Shown: piece after piece, positions 29,493 through 40,382 of the stretch | Layout: every line of letters begins with the position of its first letter | Numbering within the stretch: the stretch's first letter is position 1 | Notes under the pieces: generated by a model | What the model saw: only the letters and a program-made list of their open reading frames with translations | Databases searched by the model: none | What the model was told of the DNA's origin: nothing | From: Vreelandella zhuhanensis | GTDB lineage: Bacteria; Pseudomonadota; Gammaproteobacteria; Pseudomonadales; Halomonadaceae | NCBI RefSeq assembly: GCF_009793355.1 | Contig: NZ_WTKP01000001.1 | Location: forward strand, 248,001-312,000 | Direction: 5' to 3' | DNA length: 64,000 bases | Program-made: the position numbers and the translations under genes

Positions 29493-30152
29493 TCAGTTAA
29501 CGGGAGTGGGTGACGCCCGGCGCTTGGCTACCGCCTCACTCAAGCGCTCAATAAGAGGCTTGATCCTATCGTGTTTCATGGTCATCGCCGCCTTGTTGAC
29601 GACCAGGCGCGTACTGATCATATCGATCAACTCGCGCGGTTCCATACCATTGGCTCGCAAGGTATTGCCAGTATCGACAATGTCCACGATCTCATCGGCA
29701 AGATTCATCAATGGCGCAAGCTCCATAGCACCATAGAGTTTGATAACTTCGGCCTGGATGCCCTGCTCGGCATAATAACGCCGCGCCACATTGACGAACT
29801 TGGTCGCCACCCTGCGACGGGCGCGGGCCGGTGCCGCTCCTACTATCCCGGCAGTCATTAGCCTGCACTGGGCAATATTCAAGTCCAGGGGTTCATATAA
29901 CCCTTCAGCGCCATGTTCCAGCAGCACGTCCTTTCCCGCCACGCCCATATCCGCAGCTCCCAGTTGCACATAGGTCGGCACGTCGGTTGCGCGGATCACC
30001 ACCAGCTTGACGTCGGGCAAGTTGGTGTCGAATAACAGTTTGCGACTCTTGCCCAAGTCCTCAATCGGTGTGATACCGGCATCCGCCAGCAGTGGCAAGG
30101 TTTCGTCGAGAATACGCCCTTTGGAAAGGGCTAGAATCAGTTGCTTGCTCAT
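29493..30152 (-). CDS. hisG: ATP phosphoribosyltransferase HisG (short form)
   Basis: First enzyme of histidine synthesis. At 219 residues ([22 protein letters not shown] start at 30152) it is the short form, which lacks the C-terminal regulatory domain and in known cases needs the HisZ regulatory subunit. [17 protein letters not shown] and [26 protein letters not shown] are the phosphoribosyltransferase signatures. hisZ is not in this window. The frame continues upstream into murA, but the family start is clear. Confidence 0.96.
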   Translation of the reverse strand: MSKQLILALSKGRILDETLPLLADAGITPIEDLGKSRKLLFDTNLPDVKLVVIRATDVPTYVQLGAADMGVAGKDVLLEHGAEGLYEPLDLNIAQCRLMTAGIVGAAPARARRRVATKFVNVARRYYAEQGIQAEVIKLYGAMELAPLMNLADEIVDIVDTGNTLRANGMEPRELIDMISTRLVVNKAAMTMKHDRIKPLIERLSEAVAKRRASPTPVN

Positions 30153-30177
30153 GTCGTCGCCAATGGTTGAAAGCGGA

Positions 30178-31703
<1,526 letters not shown>

Positions 31704-31727
31704 GGAATTCAACACTCCTTTGGTGGA

Positions 31728-31756
31728 ATAAAAAATACGATACGCTGCGTGCTCAA
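31728..31756 (-). promoter_or_regulatory. Predicted promoter of ibaG-murA-hisG-hisD
   Basis: On the minus strand TTGAGC and TTTTAT are separated by 17 bases, 25 bases ahead of ibaG. With the terminator-like element just upstream it suggests a transcription unit separate from mla. Prediction by eye only. Confidence 0.4.
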
Positions 31757-31787
31757 TACGAACCCGCAGATCAATATGGGCCATGAT

Positions 31788-31810
31788 AAAGAAAAGCGCC
31801 TTGCTTGGCG
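31788..31810 (-). terminator. Possible weak terminator after mlaB
   Basis: On the minus strand CGCC-AAGCAA-GGCG is followed by CTTTTCTTT. The stem is only four pairs, so read-through into ibaG is likely. A second small hairpin ATGTGG/CCACAT lies just before it. Confidence 0.35.
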
Positions 31811-31858
31811 ATGTGGATAGTTAGCCACATTAACCGCCCACGCCACCGGCAGGCGGGA

Positions 31859-32194
31859 TTATTCCGACGGTTCAGTTACGCCAATCAGGCTGTCGAGTTC
31901 AGCCAAGGCAGACAGTCGGCGCAGAGGCGGCGACAAGGCAGCTTCCTGGAAAAGCAGCTTTTGATCACGGCTGATTCGCAGCCATTGCAACAACACGCTC
32001 AAGGCGGCACTGCTGGCCTTTTCAACTTGAGTGAAATCGAAGCTAACTTCAGTACCGGCTGCTTGCTGCCTCAACCATTGACTTCCAGCAGTAGCCAATC
32101 GCGCTGCCACCGAAACATCAACCTCACCTTGAACGCACAAGGTATTGCCTTGTGCGTTCAAGCGAAATGCGGGCTCTTCAAGAAGCAAGCTCAC
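31859..32194 (-). CDS. mlaB: STAS-domain lipid asymmetry protein MlaB
   Basis: Cytoplasmic STAS protein that binds the MlaF ATPase and supports assembly and activity of the MlaFEDB phospholipid transporter. Its 111 residues: N-terminal FRLNAQGNTLCVQGEVDVSVAARL and central DFTQVEKASSAALSVLLQWLR, with the Ser/Ala switch region typical of STAS folds. The start overlaps the mlaC stop by four bases, and it is the last gene of mlaFEDCB. Confidence 0.92.
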   Translation of the reverse strand: MSLLLEEPAFRLNAQGNTLCVQGEVDVSVAARLATAGSQWLRQQAAGTEVSFDFTQVEKASSAALSVLLQWLRISRDQKLLFQEAALSPPLRRLSALAELDSLIGVTEPSE

Positions 32195-32841
32195 GCACCT
32201 CTCCCTTCTTCAAGCTCTTCCACGGCAAGCTCAGGCGCCCAGTTGTTGATAACCGCATCGTAGTCACGATTATGGTCACGCATGGCTTGGTCGAACTGAT
32301 TACGGAATGTTAACCCTAGGTTGATGCCATTGACGATCACATTCACCACACGCCATTCGCCATTCGAAAGCCGCAGGCTGTAGCTGACCGGGTATACTGA
32401 GCCATCAGTAGCCACGATTTCCATTGCCACGCTGGCCAGATCCTCTTGGCGTTGCGGCTGCTGGGTATCCAGCACTCGTAGCTCATCATAATCGAATGTC
32501 ACCAAGCCCTTGGTGTAGGTATCAATCAATGTCTGACGAAAGATGTCGGCAAAGCGCCTGCGCTGTTCTGGTGTGGCGTTCTGATAATACCTACCCATCA
32601 CGCTGGCCCCGATATAGCGGAAATCCGCCACTTCTTCGAGACTCGATTCAACCAACTCCTTGAGTTCATCGATATTGTCAGCGTAATAATCTTCTCGTTC
32701 CTCTAGCTCGCTCATGAAATCGTTAATATTTTCACGAATCAATGCTTCCGGGCTCTGGTTCGGCGTTTGCGCCTGAAGGTGCAATGGCACTACCAGCAGC
32801 AATATCGCGAGCAAGGTCAAAAAATGACGTTTCATGTTCAT
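32191..32841 (-). CDS. mlaC: Periplasmic phospholipid carrier MlaC
   Basis: Soluble periplasmic protein that shuttles phospholipid between the MlaA-porin complex and MlaFEDB. The signal peptide MNMKRHFLTLLAILLLVVPLHLQAQ is followed by the MlaC/Tol-Ttg2 domain (EALIRENINDFMSELEERED ... FADIFRQTLIDTYTKGLVTFDYDELRVL). AGGAGG precedes the ATG at 32841, so the longer upstream frame is rejected; 216 residues. The gene lies 38 bases after mlaD. Confidence 0.95.
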   Translation of the reverse strand: MNMKRHFLTLLAILLLVVPLHLQAQTPNQSPEALIRENINDFMSELEEREDYYADNIDELKELVESSLEEVADFRYIGASVMGRYYQNATPEQRRRFADIFRQTLIDTYTKGLVTFDYDELRVLDTQQPQRQEDLASVAMEIVATDGSVYPVSYSLRLSNGEWRVVNVIVNGINLGLTFRNQFDQAMRDHNRDYDAVINNWAPELAVEELEEGRGA

Positions 32842-32879
32842 AAGCCCTCCTGGGCACAAGCTAATCAAACAAGGTAATT

Positions 32880-33344
32880 TCAACCACTGACCATATTGGA
32901 TATAAATTGTTGAATTAGTTCTTCAAGCACCAGCGCAGACTGCGTATCGGTAATGGTATCGCCGGCTTCCAGCACTTCGGGGTCGCCGCCCACACTCAGC
33001 CCCACGTACTGCTCCCCCAGCAAGCCTGCAGTGAGTATGGCGGCAGTGGTATCACGGGATAACTGCCCCTCGAGCTCGCCATCCAGACGCAATGTCACTC
33101 GCGCATCGAACCATTCGGTATCCAGTTCGATAGCTTCGACCCTGCCCACGGTCACTCCTGCCATGGTGACGCGTGCGCGCGGGCGCAACCCGCCGACATT
33201 GGCGAAGTTGGCTTCCAATTGAAAGGACTCGGCAGGTGCGGAGAGCGTCACGCCACTGACGCGCAACCCCAGAAACACTAACCCAAGGATACCGGCCAGC
33301 ATGAAAAGTCCCACGCCTAACTCCATTGTCTTGCTGCGCTTCAT
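32880..33344 (-). CDS. mlaD: MCE-domain lipid transport protein MlaD
   Basis: Inner-membrane-anchored MCE protein that forms the hexameric periplasmic ring of the Mla transporter. One N-terminal membrane helix (about residues 7-27, MELGVGLFMLAGILGLVFLGL) is followed by a single MCE domain (FQLEANFANVGGLRPRARVTMAGVTVGRVEAIEL). It has 154 residues from MKRSKTMEL. It lies between mlaE (19-base gap) and mlaC. Confidence 0.96.
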   Translation of the reverse strand: MKRSKTMELGVGLFMLAGILGLVFLGLRVSGVTLSAPAESFQLEANFANVGGLRPRARVTMAGVTVGRVEAIELDTEWFDARVTLRLDGELEGQLSRDTTAAILTAGLLGEQYVGLSVGGDPEVLEAGDTITDTQSALVLEELIQQFISNMVSG

Positions 33345-33363
33345 TGAAAAATGCTCCAAAAAA

Positions 33364-34170
33364 TCAAGAAAGACCACCGAACATCACCACGGTCAACACA
33401 AAATCGAGGCCCAGTACCGCCAGTGAGGAATACACCACGGTACGTGTCGTCGCGCGTGAAATACCCTCAGAGGTAGGCACAAGATCGTAGCCCTGAAACA
33501 CGGCAATCCAGGTCACCACCAAGGCAAACACCAGGCTTTTGATGATGCCGTTGCCGACATCATCAAGAAATGAAACGCTGGCCTGCATATTGCTCCAATA
33601 AGAGCCTTCAAATACGCCTAGCCATTCCACCCCGACCAAATATCCGCCCCAGATTCCGACCACACTGAAGCCGACGGTAAGTATGGGTAGCGATACGAAC
33701 CCGGCCCACAATCGGGGAGCCACGATACGCCGTAGTGGGTCGACACCGATCATCTCCATGCTGGTGAGCTGCTCGGTGGCTTTCATCAAGCCGATTTCCG
33801 CCGTCAAGGCCGACCCTGCTCGCCCGGCAAACAGCAACGCCGCGACCACAGGCGCCAACTCCCTCAGCAAGGACAGCGCCACCATTTGCCCCAGCGCCTG
33901 TTCGGCACCAAAATCCACCAGGATGGTATACCCCTGCAATGCCAACACCATGCCAATGAATAACCCCGACACCAGCACAATCGCCAACGACAATACACCG
34001 ACGAAATATACTTGATGCAGCCATAGGCGCAGCCCCTCACGCGAAGGCACAGCCACTGCCGACTGGGCGAGAAAAATCCCCGCGCGGCCCAGCGACTCGG
34101 AGGCATCACACCCCTTGCGACCCCAGCGAGCAAGGCTTTCGATGCCTTTCGTCATTCCACTTTCACTCAA
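33364..34170 (-). CDS. mlaE: Lipid transport permease MlaE
   Basis: Polytopic permease of the Mla ABC transporter. Its 268 residues hold five or six hydrophobic segments and the family core [57 protein letters not shown]. The start overlaps the mlaF stop by four bases. It works with MlaF (ATPase), MlaD (ring), MlaB and MlaC encoded beside it. Confidence 0.96.
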   Translation of the reverse strand: MSESGMTKGIESLARWGRKGCDASESLGRAGIFLAQSAVAVPSREGLRLWLHQVYFVGVLSLAIVLVSGLFIGMVLALQGYTILVDFGAEQALGQMVALSLLRELAPVVAALLFAGRAGSALTAEIGLMKATEQLTSMEMIGVDPLRRIVAPRLWAGFVSLPILTVGFSVVGIWGGYLVGVEWLGVFEGSYWSNMQASVSFLDDVGNGIIKSLVFALVVTWIAVFQGYDLVPTSEGISRATTRTVVYSSLAVLGLDFVLTVVMFGGLS

Positions 34171-34991
34171 GGATGGCCTCCAGATGCCGTCGCATCGTCA
34201 AGAATATCACTATAGAAATCCGGTGCCGGATAATGAAACGGCACCGGCCCATCGGGTTCACCATGCACGAACTGACTCACTCGAGGGTCGGCGTGAGTAT
34301 CCAGCGACTTGGGTGTTCCTTCAGCCACCACCTTGCCATCGGAAATCAGGTAAACGTAATCAGCGATCGACAGGGTTTCCTTGATGTCGTGAGACACCAC
34401 AATGGACGTCAGTTCAAGCGCTTGACTAAGCCGACGGATCAACTCCACCAATACCCCCATGGAAATGGGGTCCTGACCGACAAAAGGCTCATCGTAGAGA
34501 ATCAATTCCGGGTCCAGCGCCACGGCCCGCGCCAAGGCGACCCGACGCGCCATGCCGCCCGACAGTTCAGCGGGAGTCAAGGTACGGGCACCACGCAAGC
34601 CTACCGACTGAAGCTTCAGCAGTACCAGGTCACGGATCATTGGCTCAGGCAAATCCGTATGTACCCGTAGCGGGAAAGCCACGTTTTCGAACACGTCCAG
34701 ATCGGAAAATAGTGCCCCGCTCTGAAACAACATGCCCATACGCTTGCGCAGCTCGAACAGGGCCTTGCGTGACAAGCGGTGTACATCCTGGCCATCTATC
34801 AGCACCCGCCCACTATCCGGCGTCAGCTGTCCTCCGATCAATTTGAGCAAGGTGGTTTTGCCGGTCCCGCTCGGCCCCATGATGGCGGTAATACGCCCGT
34901 AGGGAATGGCCATGTTGATGCCGCGAAAAACTTCACGCCCACCGAACGTGAAGTGTAGGTCTTCAATTTCAACAAAAGGAACGTCAGTCAT
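34167..34991 (-). CDS. mlaF: Lipid transport ATP-binding protein MlaF
   Basis: ATPase of the Mla phospholipid ABC transporter. Walker [10 protein letters not shown] lies at residues 39-47, the signature [15 protein letters not shown] near 145-159 and Walker [17 protein letters not shown] soon after. Its 274 residues match the family. First gene of mlaFEDCB, divergent from kdsD across a 244-base gap. Confidence 0.97.
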   Translation of the reverse strand: MTDVPFVEIEDLHFTFGGREVFRGINMAIPYGRITAIMGPSGTGKTTLLKLIGGQLTPDSGRVLIDGQDVHRLSRKALFELRKRMGMLFQSGALFSDLDVFENVAFPLRVHTDLPEPMIRDLVLLKLQSVGLRGARTLTPAELSGGMARRVALARAVALDPELILYDEPFVGQDPISMGVLVELIRRLSQALELTSIVVSHDIKETLSIADYVYLISDGKVVAEGTPKSLDTHADPRVSQFVHGEPDGPVPFHYPAPDFYSDILDDATASGGHP

Positions 34992-35026
34992 GGTGACTCA
35001 TTATCGGAAAGTGGCGCAGTTGAGGT

Positions 35027-35059
35027 CGACAATAGACGGTTCCCGAGGGCGACAATAGA
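35027..35059. repeat. Direct repeat CGACAATAGA in the mlaF-kdsD gap
   Basis: CGACAATAGA occurs twice, at 35027-35036 and 35050-35059, 23 bases apart, within the divergent promoter region between mlaF and kdsD. The spacing is close to two DNA turns, so it could be a tandem regulator site. No known operator consensus was recognised. Confidence 0.5.
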
Positions 35060-35235
35060 GAGTTGCGCATGAGAAAACCGCTCGCTATCAGTTTCAAAAA
35101 CATTATCGAACATCGTATCCTAACCCTTATAGCTAGCGTCAAGCGATAAACATCCGGCTATTACGTCTCGGGCATCACACCTCGAGGATGTTATTCTGTG
35201 CACAGACGTTCATTCCCTTGCTTGAGCCATCCGCC

Positions 35236-36222
35236 ATGAATCAGCCCGTCCCCCTCACTTCCTTGCTACGCGAAAGCGCTGTGCGCACCCTGATGGTGGA
35301 GCAGGCGGCTATCGGTGCCTTGATCGGCAAACTGGATACCGGATTCGATCAGGCATGTCAGTTGATTCTGGCGTGTACCGGACGCGTAGTGGTAACCGGC
35401 ATGGGCAAGTCCGGGCATATCGCCGGCAAGATTGCCGCCACTCTCGCCAGCACAGGCACCCCGGCTTTTTTCGTTCATCCCGGTGAAGCCAGCCATGGGG
35501 ATCTAGGCATGATCACCCGTGGTGATGTCGTACTGGCCCTGTCCAATTCCGGTGAAACCAGCGAAGTGACCGCTCTGCTGCCCTTGCTCAAGCGCATGGG
35601 CGCGCCCTTGATCAGCATGACCGGGCGCCCCGGCTCCACCCTTGCACGGCATGCCGACGCCCATCTGGACAGCGGCGTGGAACGAGAAGCTTGCCCGCTG
35701 GATCTCGCTCCCACCAGTTCCACCACAGCGGCATTGGCCCTGGGCGATGCACTTGCCGTGGCTTTACTCGAAGCCCGTGGCTTCACCGCCGAGGATTTTG
35801 CCCTTTCCCACCCAGGCGGAAGTCTGGGCAAGCGACTCCTGCTCAGGGTCAAGGACTTGATGCACGCCGGTTCGCGTTTACCCCAGGTGCCGCTGGGCAG
35901 CCCCCTGCGTGACGCTCTGCTTGAAATCACCCGACAAGGGCTGGGATTTACCTGCGTGGTAGACAAGGAAGGTCGGTTGGCCGGCGTCTATACCGACGGT
36001 GATTTACGTCGCACTCTGGATCAACACCATGATCTGCGCAACTTGAACGTGGAGGATGTTATGACCCGCCCGGGCAAACGCATTTCACCTGACCTGCTGG
36101 CCGCCGAAGCCGTACGTATCATGGAAGACAACCGCATCACGGCCTTGGCCGTCGTCGACCAGCATGAACATCCTGTAGGCGCATTGCATATGCACGACCT
36201 TCTAGCCAGCGGTGTGATTTAA
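35236..36222 (+). CDS. kdsD: Arabinose-5-phosphate isomerase KdsD
   Basis: Converts ribulose-5-phosphate to arabinose-5-phosphate, the entry to Kdo of LPS. The N-terminal SIS domain includes VVVTGMGKSGHIAGKIAATLASTGTPAFFVHPGEASHGDLGMI and LALSNSGETSEV; LAPTSSTTAALALGDALAVALLEARGF follows, and two CBS domains fill the C-terminal third from about residue 205. The start at 35236 (MNQPVPL, 328 residues) fits the family; an ATG at 35188 is possible. First of kdsDC-lptCAB. Confidence 0.94.
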   Translation: MNQPVPLTSLLRESAVRTLMVEQAAIGALIGKLDTGFDQACQLILACTGRVVVTGMGKSGHIAGKIAATLASTGTPAFFVHPGEASHGDLGMITRGDVVLALSNSGETSEVTALLPLLKRMGAPLISMTGRPGSTLARHADAHLDSGVEREACPLDLAPTSSTTAALALGDALAVALLEARGFTAEDFALSHPGGSLGKRLLLRVKDLMHAGSRLPQVPLGSPLRDALLEITRQGLGFTCVVDKEGRLAGVYTDGDLRRTLDQHHDLRNLNVEDVMTRPGKRISPDLLAAEAVRIMEDNRITALAVVDQHEHPVGALHMHDLLASGVI

Positions 36223-36279
36223 ACAAGGTTTTTTCACTCAAAGGCGCTTCAACCTGGAAGCGTTTCAATCGGAGGTTCC

Positions 36280-36822
36280 ATGGCCCTATCGCCTGCTTTA
36301 CTCGACCATCTGCGCCGCGTGCGCTTGCTCGCTCTGGATGTGGATGGCGTTCTGACCGATGGCCGGCTCTACTTTCAGGCCGATGGTATCGAAATCAAGG
36401 CCTTTCATACCCAGGATGGGCATGGCCTCAAACTGCTCAAGCGCGCAGGCATTCATGTCGCCCTGATTACCGGACGCGATTCGCCAATGGTCAGCCAGCG
36501 TGCAGCCGCCTTGGGAATTTCTCATGTGTTCCAAGGATGCGAGGATAAGCTCGCCACCTTGCGCCACCTCTGCCAACGCCTTGGGATCGAACTCGATCAG
36601 GCAGCTTACTGTGGCGATGATCTGCCTGACCTGGCGGCAATCAAACGTTCCGGCATCGGAATTACCGTACCCCACGCGCCTGCCTATATTCAGTCACATG
36701 CCGACTGGGTAACCGAACGCCACGGAGGGCATGGTGCAGTGCGCGAGGTCTGCGACACCCTGCTCGAGGCGCAGGGGCACTGGGGTGCAGTCATCGACAC
36801 CTACCTGCACGGCCGTCGCTGA
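36280..36822 (+). CDS. kdsC: Kdo-8-phosphate phosphatase KdsC
   Basis: HAD-family phosphatase releasing Kdo from Kdo-8-phosphate. The nucleophile/acid pair is D20 and D22 in LALDVDGVLTDGRLYF; ITGRDS supplies motif II, and YCGDDLPDLAAI motif IV. At 180 residues it is a cap-less subclass C0 member. CGGAGG precedes the ATG. It lies 57 bases after kdsD and one base before lptC. Confidence 0.96.
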   Translation: MALSPALLDHLRRVRLLALDVDGVLTDGRLYFQADGIEIKAFHTQDGHGLKLLKRAGIHVALITGRDSPMVSQRAAALGISHVFQGCEDKLATLRHLCQRLGIELDQAAYCGDDLPDLAAIKRSGIGITVPHAPAYIQSHADWVTERHGGHGAVREVCDTLLEAQGHWGAVIDTYLHGRR

Positions 36823-36823
36823 G

Positions 36824-37414
36824 ATGATCCGTCAAGCATTGTTGCCGCGCTGGCTATGGATAGCCGGGATGGTGGCCCTGCTCGGCGGGTTGCTGGTTTA
36901 TCTGGACCCTCGCGCGCCCCAGGAAGTCGCGGTGGACCCCGCCGCCCAGGCCGAGGAACCCAACCATGTACTGGAAGGCGCCGACATGACCTTGTTCGGT
37001 GCCGACGGGCTTATCCAGCAGTCCATCCGCACTCCCCATCTGGTGCATATTCCCCAGGATTCCCTGACCCAGGTCGAGATGCCAAGAGCCAGGCTGTTCG
37101 ACGAACAAAGGCGTGAATGGCTAGCCAGCGCCGACAGCGGCACTGTCGACATCGCCTCTCATCACTTGACCCTCAGCGGCTCGGCTCGGCTGGTCGCTCC
37201 TGAGAGCGGCTGGCAACTGGATAGCGAAGTGTTGCATTATGACAGCCGTCAGGCTCACGCCTGGAGTGACGCCCCGGTGGTGCTGCAACATCCCCCCCAG
37301 CATATGCGCGCCTTGCGCATGGATACCTGGTTGAATGATAGCCAGGTTCGCCTGACCGGCGATGTGCAAGGCTACCACCCAGCGGCAACGCACGAGCAAG
37401 AGGAAACCCCATGA
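36824..37414 (+). CDS. lptC: LPS export protein LptC
   Basis: Bitopic inner-membrane protein passing LPS from LptBFG to LptA. One N-terminal membrane helix (about residues 8-27) is followed by a periplasmic beta-jellyroll domain, including LEGADMTLFGADGLIQQSIRTPHLVHIPQ. The true start is ATG 36824, just past the kdsC stop, giving 196 residues; the longer frame inside kdsC is not coding. It overlaps lptA by four bases. Confidence 0.93.
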   Translation: MIRQALLPRWLWIAGMVALLGGLLVYLDPRAPQEVAVDPAAQAEEPNHVLEGADMTLFGADGLIQQSIRTPHLVHIPQDSLTQVEMPRARLFDEQRREWLASADSGTVDIASHHLTLSGSARLVAPESGWQLDSEVLHYDSRQAHAWSDAPVVLQHPPQHMRALRMDTWLNDSQVRLTGDVQGYHPAATHEQEETP

Positions 37415-37908
37415 AAACGTTTCTGCAAGCCACGCTGCTGAGCCTGGCCCTGTTGCCGGCAGTGGCACTTGGCCAGCAAGCGCCCCCACCGGTCGAAGTG
37501 GAGGCAGACCGTCTTGATCTGGATCAACGTACCGGTACTGCGGTATATGCCGGTAACGTTGAAGTTCGTCAGGGCGAAATGCGCCTGAGAGGCGATCGTG
37601 TCAAAATTCAGCGTAACGCGGCAGGCGAACTGTCGCGTGCTATCGCCACCGGAGATCGCGCCTATCTCCGTCACCACCCGGAAGACCAGGATCAACCTCT
37701 GGAAGGTTATGCCCGCACGATCATCTTTCACGTGGCCGAACGCCGGGTGGAACTGATCGATAAAGCCGAACTGATTCAGGGCGGAGACCGCTTCACCGGG
37801 GGACGCCTGGAATACTTCATCGATCGAGAGGTCATCCAGGCTCGCGCCGATGTGGAAGGACAGGAGTCCCAACGCATCCGCATGACTCTGCAGCCCGAAC
37901 AACAATGA
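37411..37908 (+). CDS. lptA: LPS periplasmic bridge protein LptA
   Basis: Periplasmic protein whose oligomers bridge LptC to the outer-membrane LptDE. The signal peptide [22 protein letters not shown] is followed by the OstA-like domain ([39 protein letters not shown]). Its 165 residues match the family. It is coupled by 4-base overlaps to lptC and lptB. Confidence 0.96.
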   Translation: MKTFLQATLLSLALLPAVALGQQAPPPVEVEADRLDLDQRTGTAVYAGNVEVRQGEMRLRGDRVKIQRNAAGELSRAIATGDRAYLRHHPEDQDQPLEGYARTIIFHVAERRVELIDKAELIQGGDRFTGGRLEYFIDREVIQARADVEGQESQRIRMTLQPEQQ

Positions 37909-38684
37909 GGCAAGCCGTGCACTCAGGCGACCGTGAAGCTTCTGCGTCTACTCCGGGCATAAAAACGCTTTATGCCCGCCATCTGGCCAAGAGCTACAAG
38001 CGCCGGCGCGTGGTCAAGGATATCAGTCTCGAGATCGCTCAGGGTAGCGTGGTCGGACTGCTGGGCCCTAATGGGGCCGGCAAGACAACTTCCTTTTACA
38101 TGATCGTCGGCCTGGTACGCGCCGATGCCGGCGAAGTAAGTATCGATGAGCATGACCTCAGCGGCGCCCCCATGCACGAACGCGCCATGGCCGGCATTGG
38201 CTACCTGCCCCAGGAGGCCTCGATATTTCGCAAGCTGTCGGTGGCCGACAACATCATGGCGATTCTGGAAACGCGTAAGGACCTTGATCGAAGCGCTCGC
38301 GAACAACGCCGAGAAGCGCTACTCGAAGACTTTCATGTCACTCATATACGCGACAACCTGGGCATGAGCCTTTCCGGTGGTGAGCGCAGGCGCGTGGAAA
38401 TCGCCCGCGCGCTCGCTACCGAACCGGCGTTCGTACTGCTCGACGAACCTTTTGCCGGAGTCGACCCTATTTCCGTGGGTGAGATCAAGACCATCATCCG
38501 CGCACTCAAGGCACGCCATATAGGCGTCTTGATCACTGACCACAACGTGCGTGAGACCCTGGACATCTGCGATACGGCTTATATCGTCGGCGACGGCCAG
38601 ATCATCGCCAATGGTCCCCCCCAAAGCATTTTAGACAACCAGCAAGTACGCGATGTGTACCTAGGTGCCGATTTCCGCTTATAG
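37905..38684 (+). CDS. lptB: LPS export ABC ATPase LptB
   Basis: Cytoplasmic ATPase powering LptBFGC. Walker [10 protein letters not shown] at residues 54-62, signature [15 protein letters not shown], Walker [17 protein letters not shown] and the [20 protein letters not shown]-loop are all present. It has 259 residues including a variable N-terminal extension of about 20 residues; the 4-base overlap with lptA supports this start. A sigma-54-like element and rpoN follow. Confidence 0.97.
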   Translation: MRQAVHSGDREASASTPGIKTLYARHLAKSYKRRRVVKDISLEIAQGSVVGLLGPNGAGKTTSFYMIVGLVRADAGEVSIDEHDLSGAPMHERAMAGIGYLPQEASIFRKLSVADNIMAILETRKDLDRSAREQRREALLEDFHVTHIRDNLGMSLSGGERRRVEIARALATEPAFVLLDEPFAGVDPISVGEIKTIIRALKARHIGVLITDHNVRETLDICDTAYIVGDGQIIANGPPQSILDNQQVRDVYLGADFRL

Positions 38685-38704
38685 GCAATATTTTCCCAGC
38701 CTAG

Positions 38705-38720
38705 TGGCATATTTATTGCT
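38705..38720 (+). promoter_or_regulatory. Sigma-54-like (-24/-12) element upstream of rpoN
   Basis: TGGCATATTTATTGCT keeps the GG and GC dinucleotides at the exact -24/-12 spacing of sigma-54 promoters (consensus TGGCACG-N4-TTGCW); only positions six and seven differ. It lies 82 bases before the rpoN start, so transcription would begin near 38732. It suggests autoregulation, but function is not shown. Confidence 0.55.
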
Positions 38721-38802
38721 AATCATTACCCAAAGCTGGGTTGCGTCAGGTCGTGGCCCGCACTAGGGTAAAAACTTTCGATCAAGCAAGCGGGACTTCC
38801 CT

Positions 38803-40221
38803 ATGGTCATGAAAGCCTCACTTCAATTGCGCATGGGTACTCAGCTGACCATGACGCCGCAATTGCAACAGGCCATTGCACTGCTGCAGTTATCCACGCT
38901 TGATCTGCGACAGGAAGTTCAGCAGGCACTCGACAGCAACCCGATGCTGGAACAGGAGGATGAGTTCGGCGAGCAAACCGTCAATGAAACCCCCGAGCCG
39001 GAATGGTCGGAGGATATCCCCACCGAGCTTGCCGTCGATAGCGACTGGTCGGACACCTACCAGGACATGGGTTCTATGGTTGGCGGCACCTCGGAAGGAC
39101 CGGATTTTGAACGCCAGGCCGCTGGGCAAAACCTCCAAAGCCGCTTGCTCTGGCAACTCGCGATGACTGATTTCGACGACCGTGAACAGCTGGTAGCGGA
39201 AAGTCTTATCGATGCCCTCGATACCAATGGCTACCTGACCCAGACGCTCAACGAGATCCGCGAAGGATTGCGCGGGCAGGTCGAGCGCATCACCTTGCGA
39301 GAAGTGGAAGGGATACTGCTGCGCTTGCAACAATTCGAGCCTACCGGCGTCTTCGCCCGAGATCTGCGTGAATGCCTGATGCTTCAACTGGCAACGTTAC
39401 CCGATGAGACGCCGTTGCTGCCCCAGGCACGACGTCTGGTGCGTCAGTTTCTGGAAGTCTTGGGCAAGGACGATTTACGCCTGCTCAAGCGCCGCCTGGG
39501 TCTCGATGACCAGCAGCTGAATGAGGTCATTCAGCTGATACGCAGCCTCGACCCGCGGCCAGGCAGCGCCTTTTCCGAAACGACCGAGAGTTATGTGATT
39601 CCCGACCTGGTAGTACGCCATGATGCGCAAGGCTGGCACCTGGAGCTCAACCCTGAGGCACTTCCCCGGTTGAGAATTCAACCGGATTACGCAAGCCTGA
39701 TCAAGCGCGCTGACAAGAGCCACGATAACCAGTTCCTCAAGGAGCATCTCCAGGAAGCACGTTGGTTGATCAAGAGCCTGTCCAGCCGCAATGACACCCT
39801 GCTACGCGTAGGGCGCGAAATCATTATCCGGCAGATCGGTTTTCTGGAGCATGGCGAGGAAGCCATGAAACCCCTCATACTGGCGGATATTGCCGAAGCC
39901 GTTGAGATGCACGAATCCACCATCTCGCGAGTAACCACGCAAAAATACATCCATACCCCGCGTGGCGTCTTCGAGCTCAAGTACTTTTTTTCCAGCCAGG
40001 TGGGAGGCGGCGAAAGCCAGGGCGATAGCCATTCAAGTACCGCCATTCGCGCACGGCTCAAGAAACTGGTTCAGGAAGAGCCTCCGGGCAAACCCCTTTC
40101 CGATAGCCGAATCGTGGTACTGCTACAGGAAAACGGCGTCAAGGTGGCACGTCGCACGGTCGCCAAATACCGCGAAGCCATGGGAATCCCCCCTTCCAGT
40201 GAACGCCGTCGATTAAGATAG
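38803..40221 (+). CDS. rpoN: RNA polymerase sigma-54 factor RpoN
   Basis: Alternative sigma factor needing AAA+ activators. Region I is glutamine/leucine-rich (LRMGTQLTMTPQLQQAIALLQLSTLDL, residues about 8-35); an acidic region II follows, then the core-binding domain, the helix-turn-helix (ADIAEAVEMHESTISRVTTQKYIHTPRGVFELKYFFSS) and the RpoN box ARRTVAKYREAMG near 452-464. Its 472 residues are full length. It sits in the conserved lptB-rpoN-hpf-ptsN-rapZ-npr order. Confidence 0.97.
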   Translation: MVMKASLQLRMGTQLTMTPQLQQAIALLQLSTLDLRQEVQQALDSNPMLEQEDEFGEQTVNETPEPEWSEDIPTELAVDSDWSDTYQDMGSMVGGTSEGPDFERQAAGQNLQSRLLWQLAMTDFDDREQLVAESLIDALDTNGYLTQTLNEIREGLRGQVERITLREVEGILLRLQQFEPTGVFARDLRECLMLQLATLPDETPLLPQARRLVRQFLEVLGKDDLRLLKRRLGLDDQQLNEVIQLIRSLDPRPGSAFSETTESYVIPDLVVRHDAQGWHLELNPEALPRLRIQPDYASLIKRADKSHDNQFLKEHLQEARWLIKSLSSRNDTLLRVGREIIIRQIGFLEHGEEAMKPLILADIAEAVEMHESTISRVTTQKYIHTPRGVFELKYFFSSQVGGGESQGDSHSSTAIRARLKKLVQEEPPGKPLSDSRIVVLLQENGVKVARRTVAKYREAMGIPPSSERRRLR

Positions 40222-40322
40222 TCTCGAGAAAAGATCTTACAGAAAAAAGCCTGAACAAAGCCCGCAATCAACGCATAAGCCGAGCTGAATCAATGAGATT
40301 CAAGAATCTTTTCCCAAGGGCT

Positions 40323-40349
40323 TTGCTTGAAAGGAAAAAGGGTTACAAT
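40323..40349 (+). promoter_or_regulatory. Possible promoter of hpf-ptsN
   Basis: TTGCTT and TACAAT are separated by 15 bases, ahead of the hpf start at 40383. The spacer is short, so strength is doubtful, but the -10 is good. Confidence 0.35.
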
Positions 40350-40382
40350 CAAGTCACAGCCCGACAGAGAAGGAGTACGTCA

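Noticed and set aside
36235..36272. Small hairpin CGCTTC/GAAGCG between kdsD and kdsC as a terminator
   Set aside because: Stem of six pairs with only three Us after it; genes are plainly in one operon.
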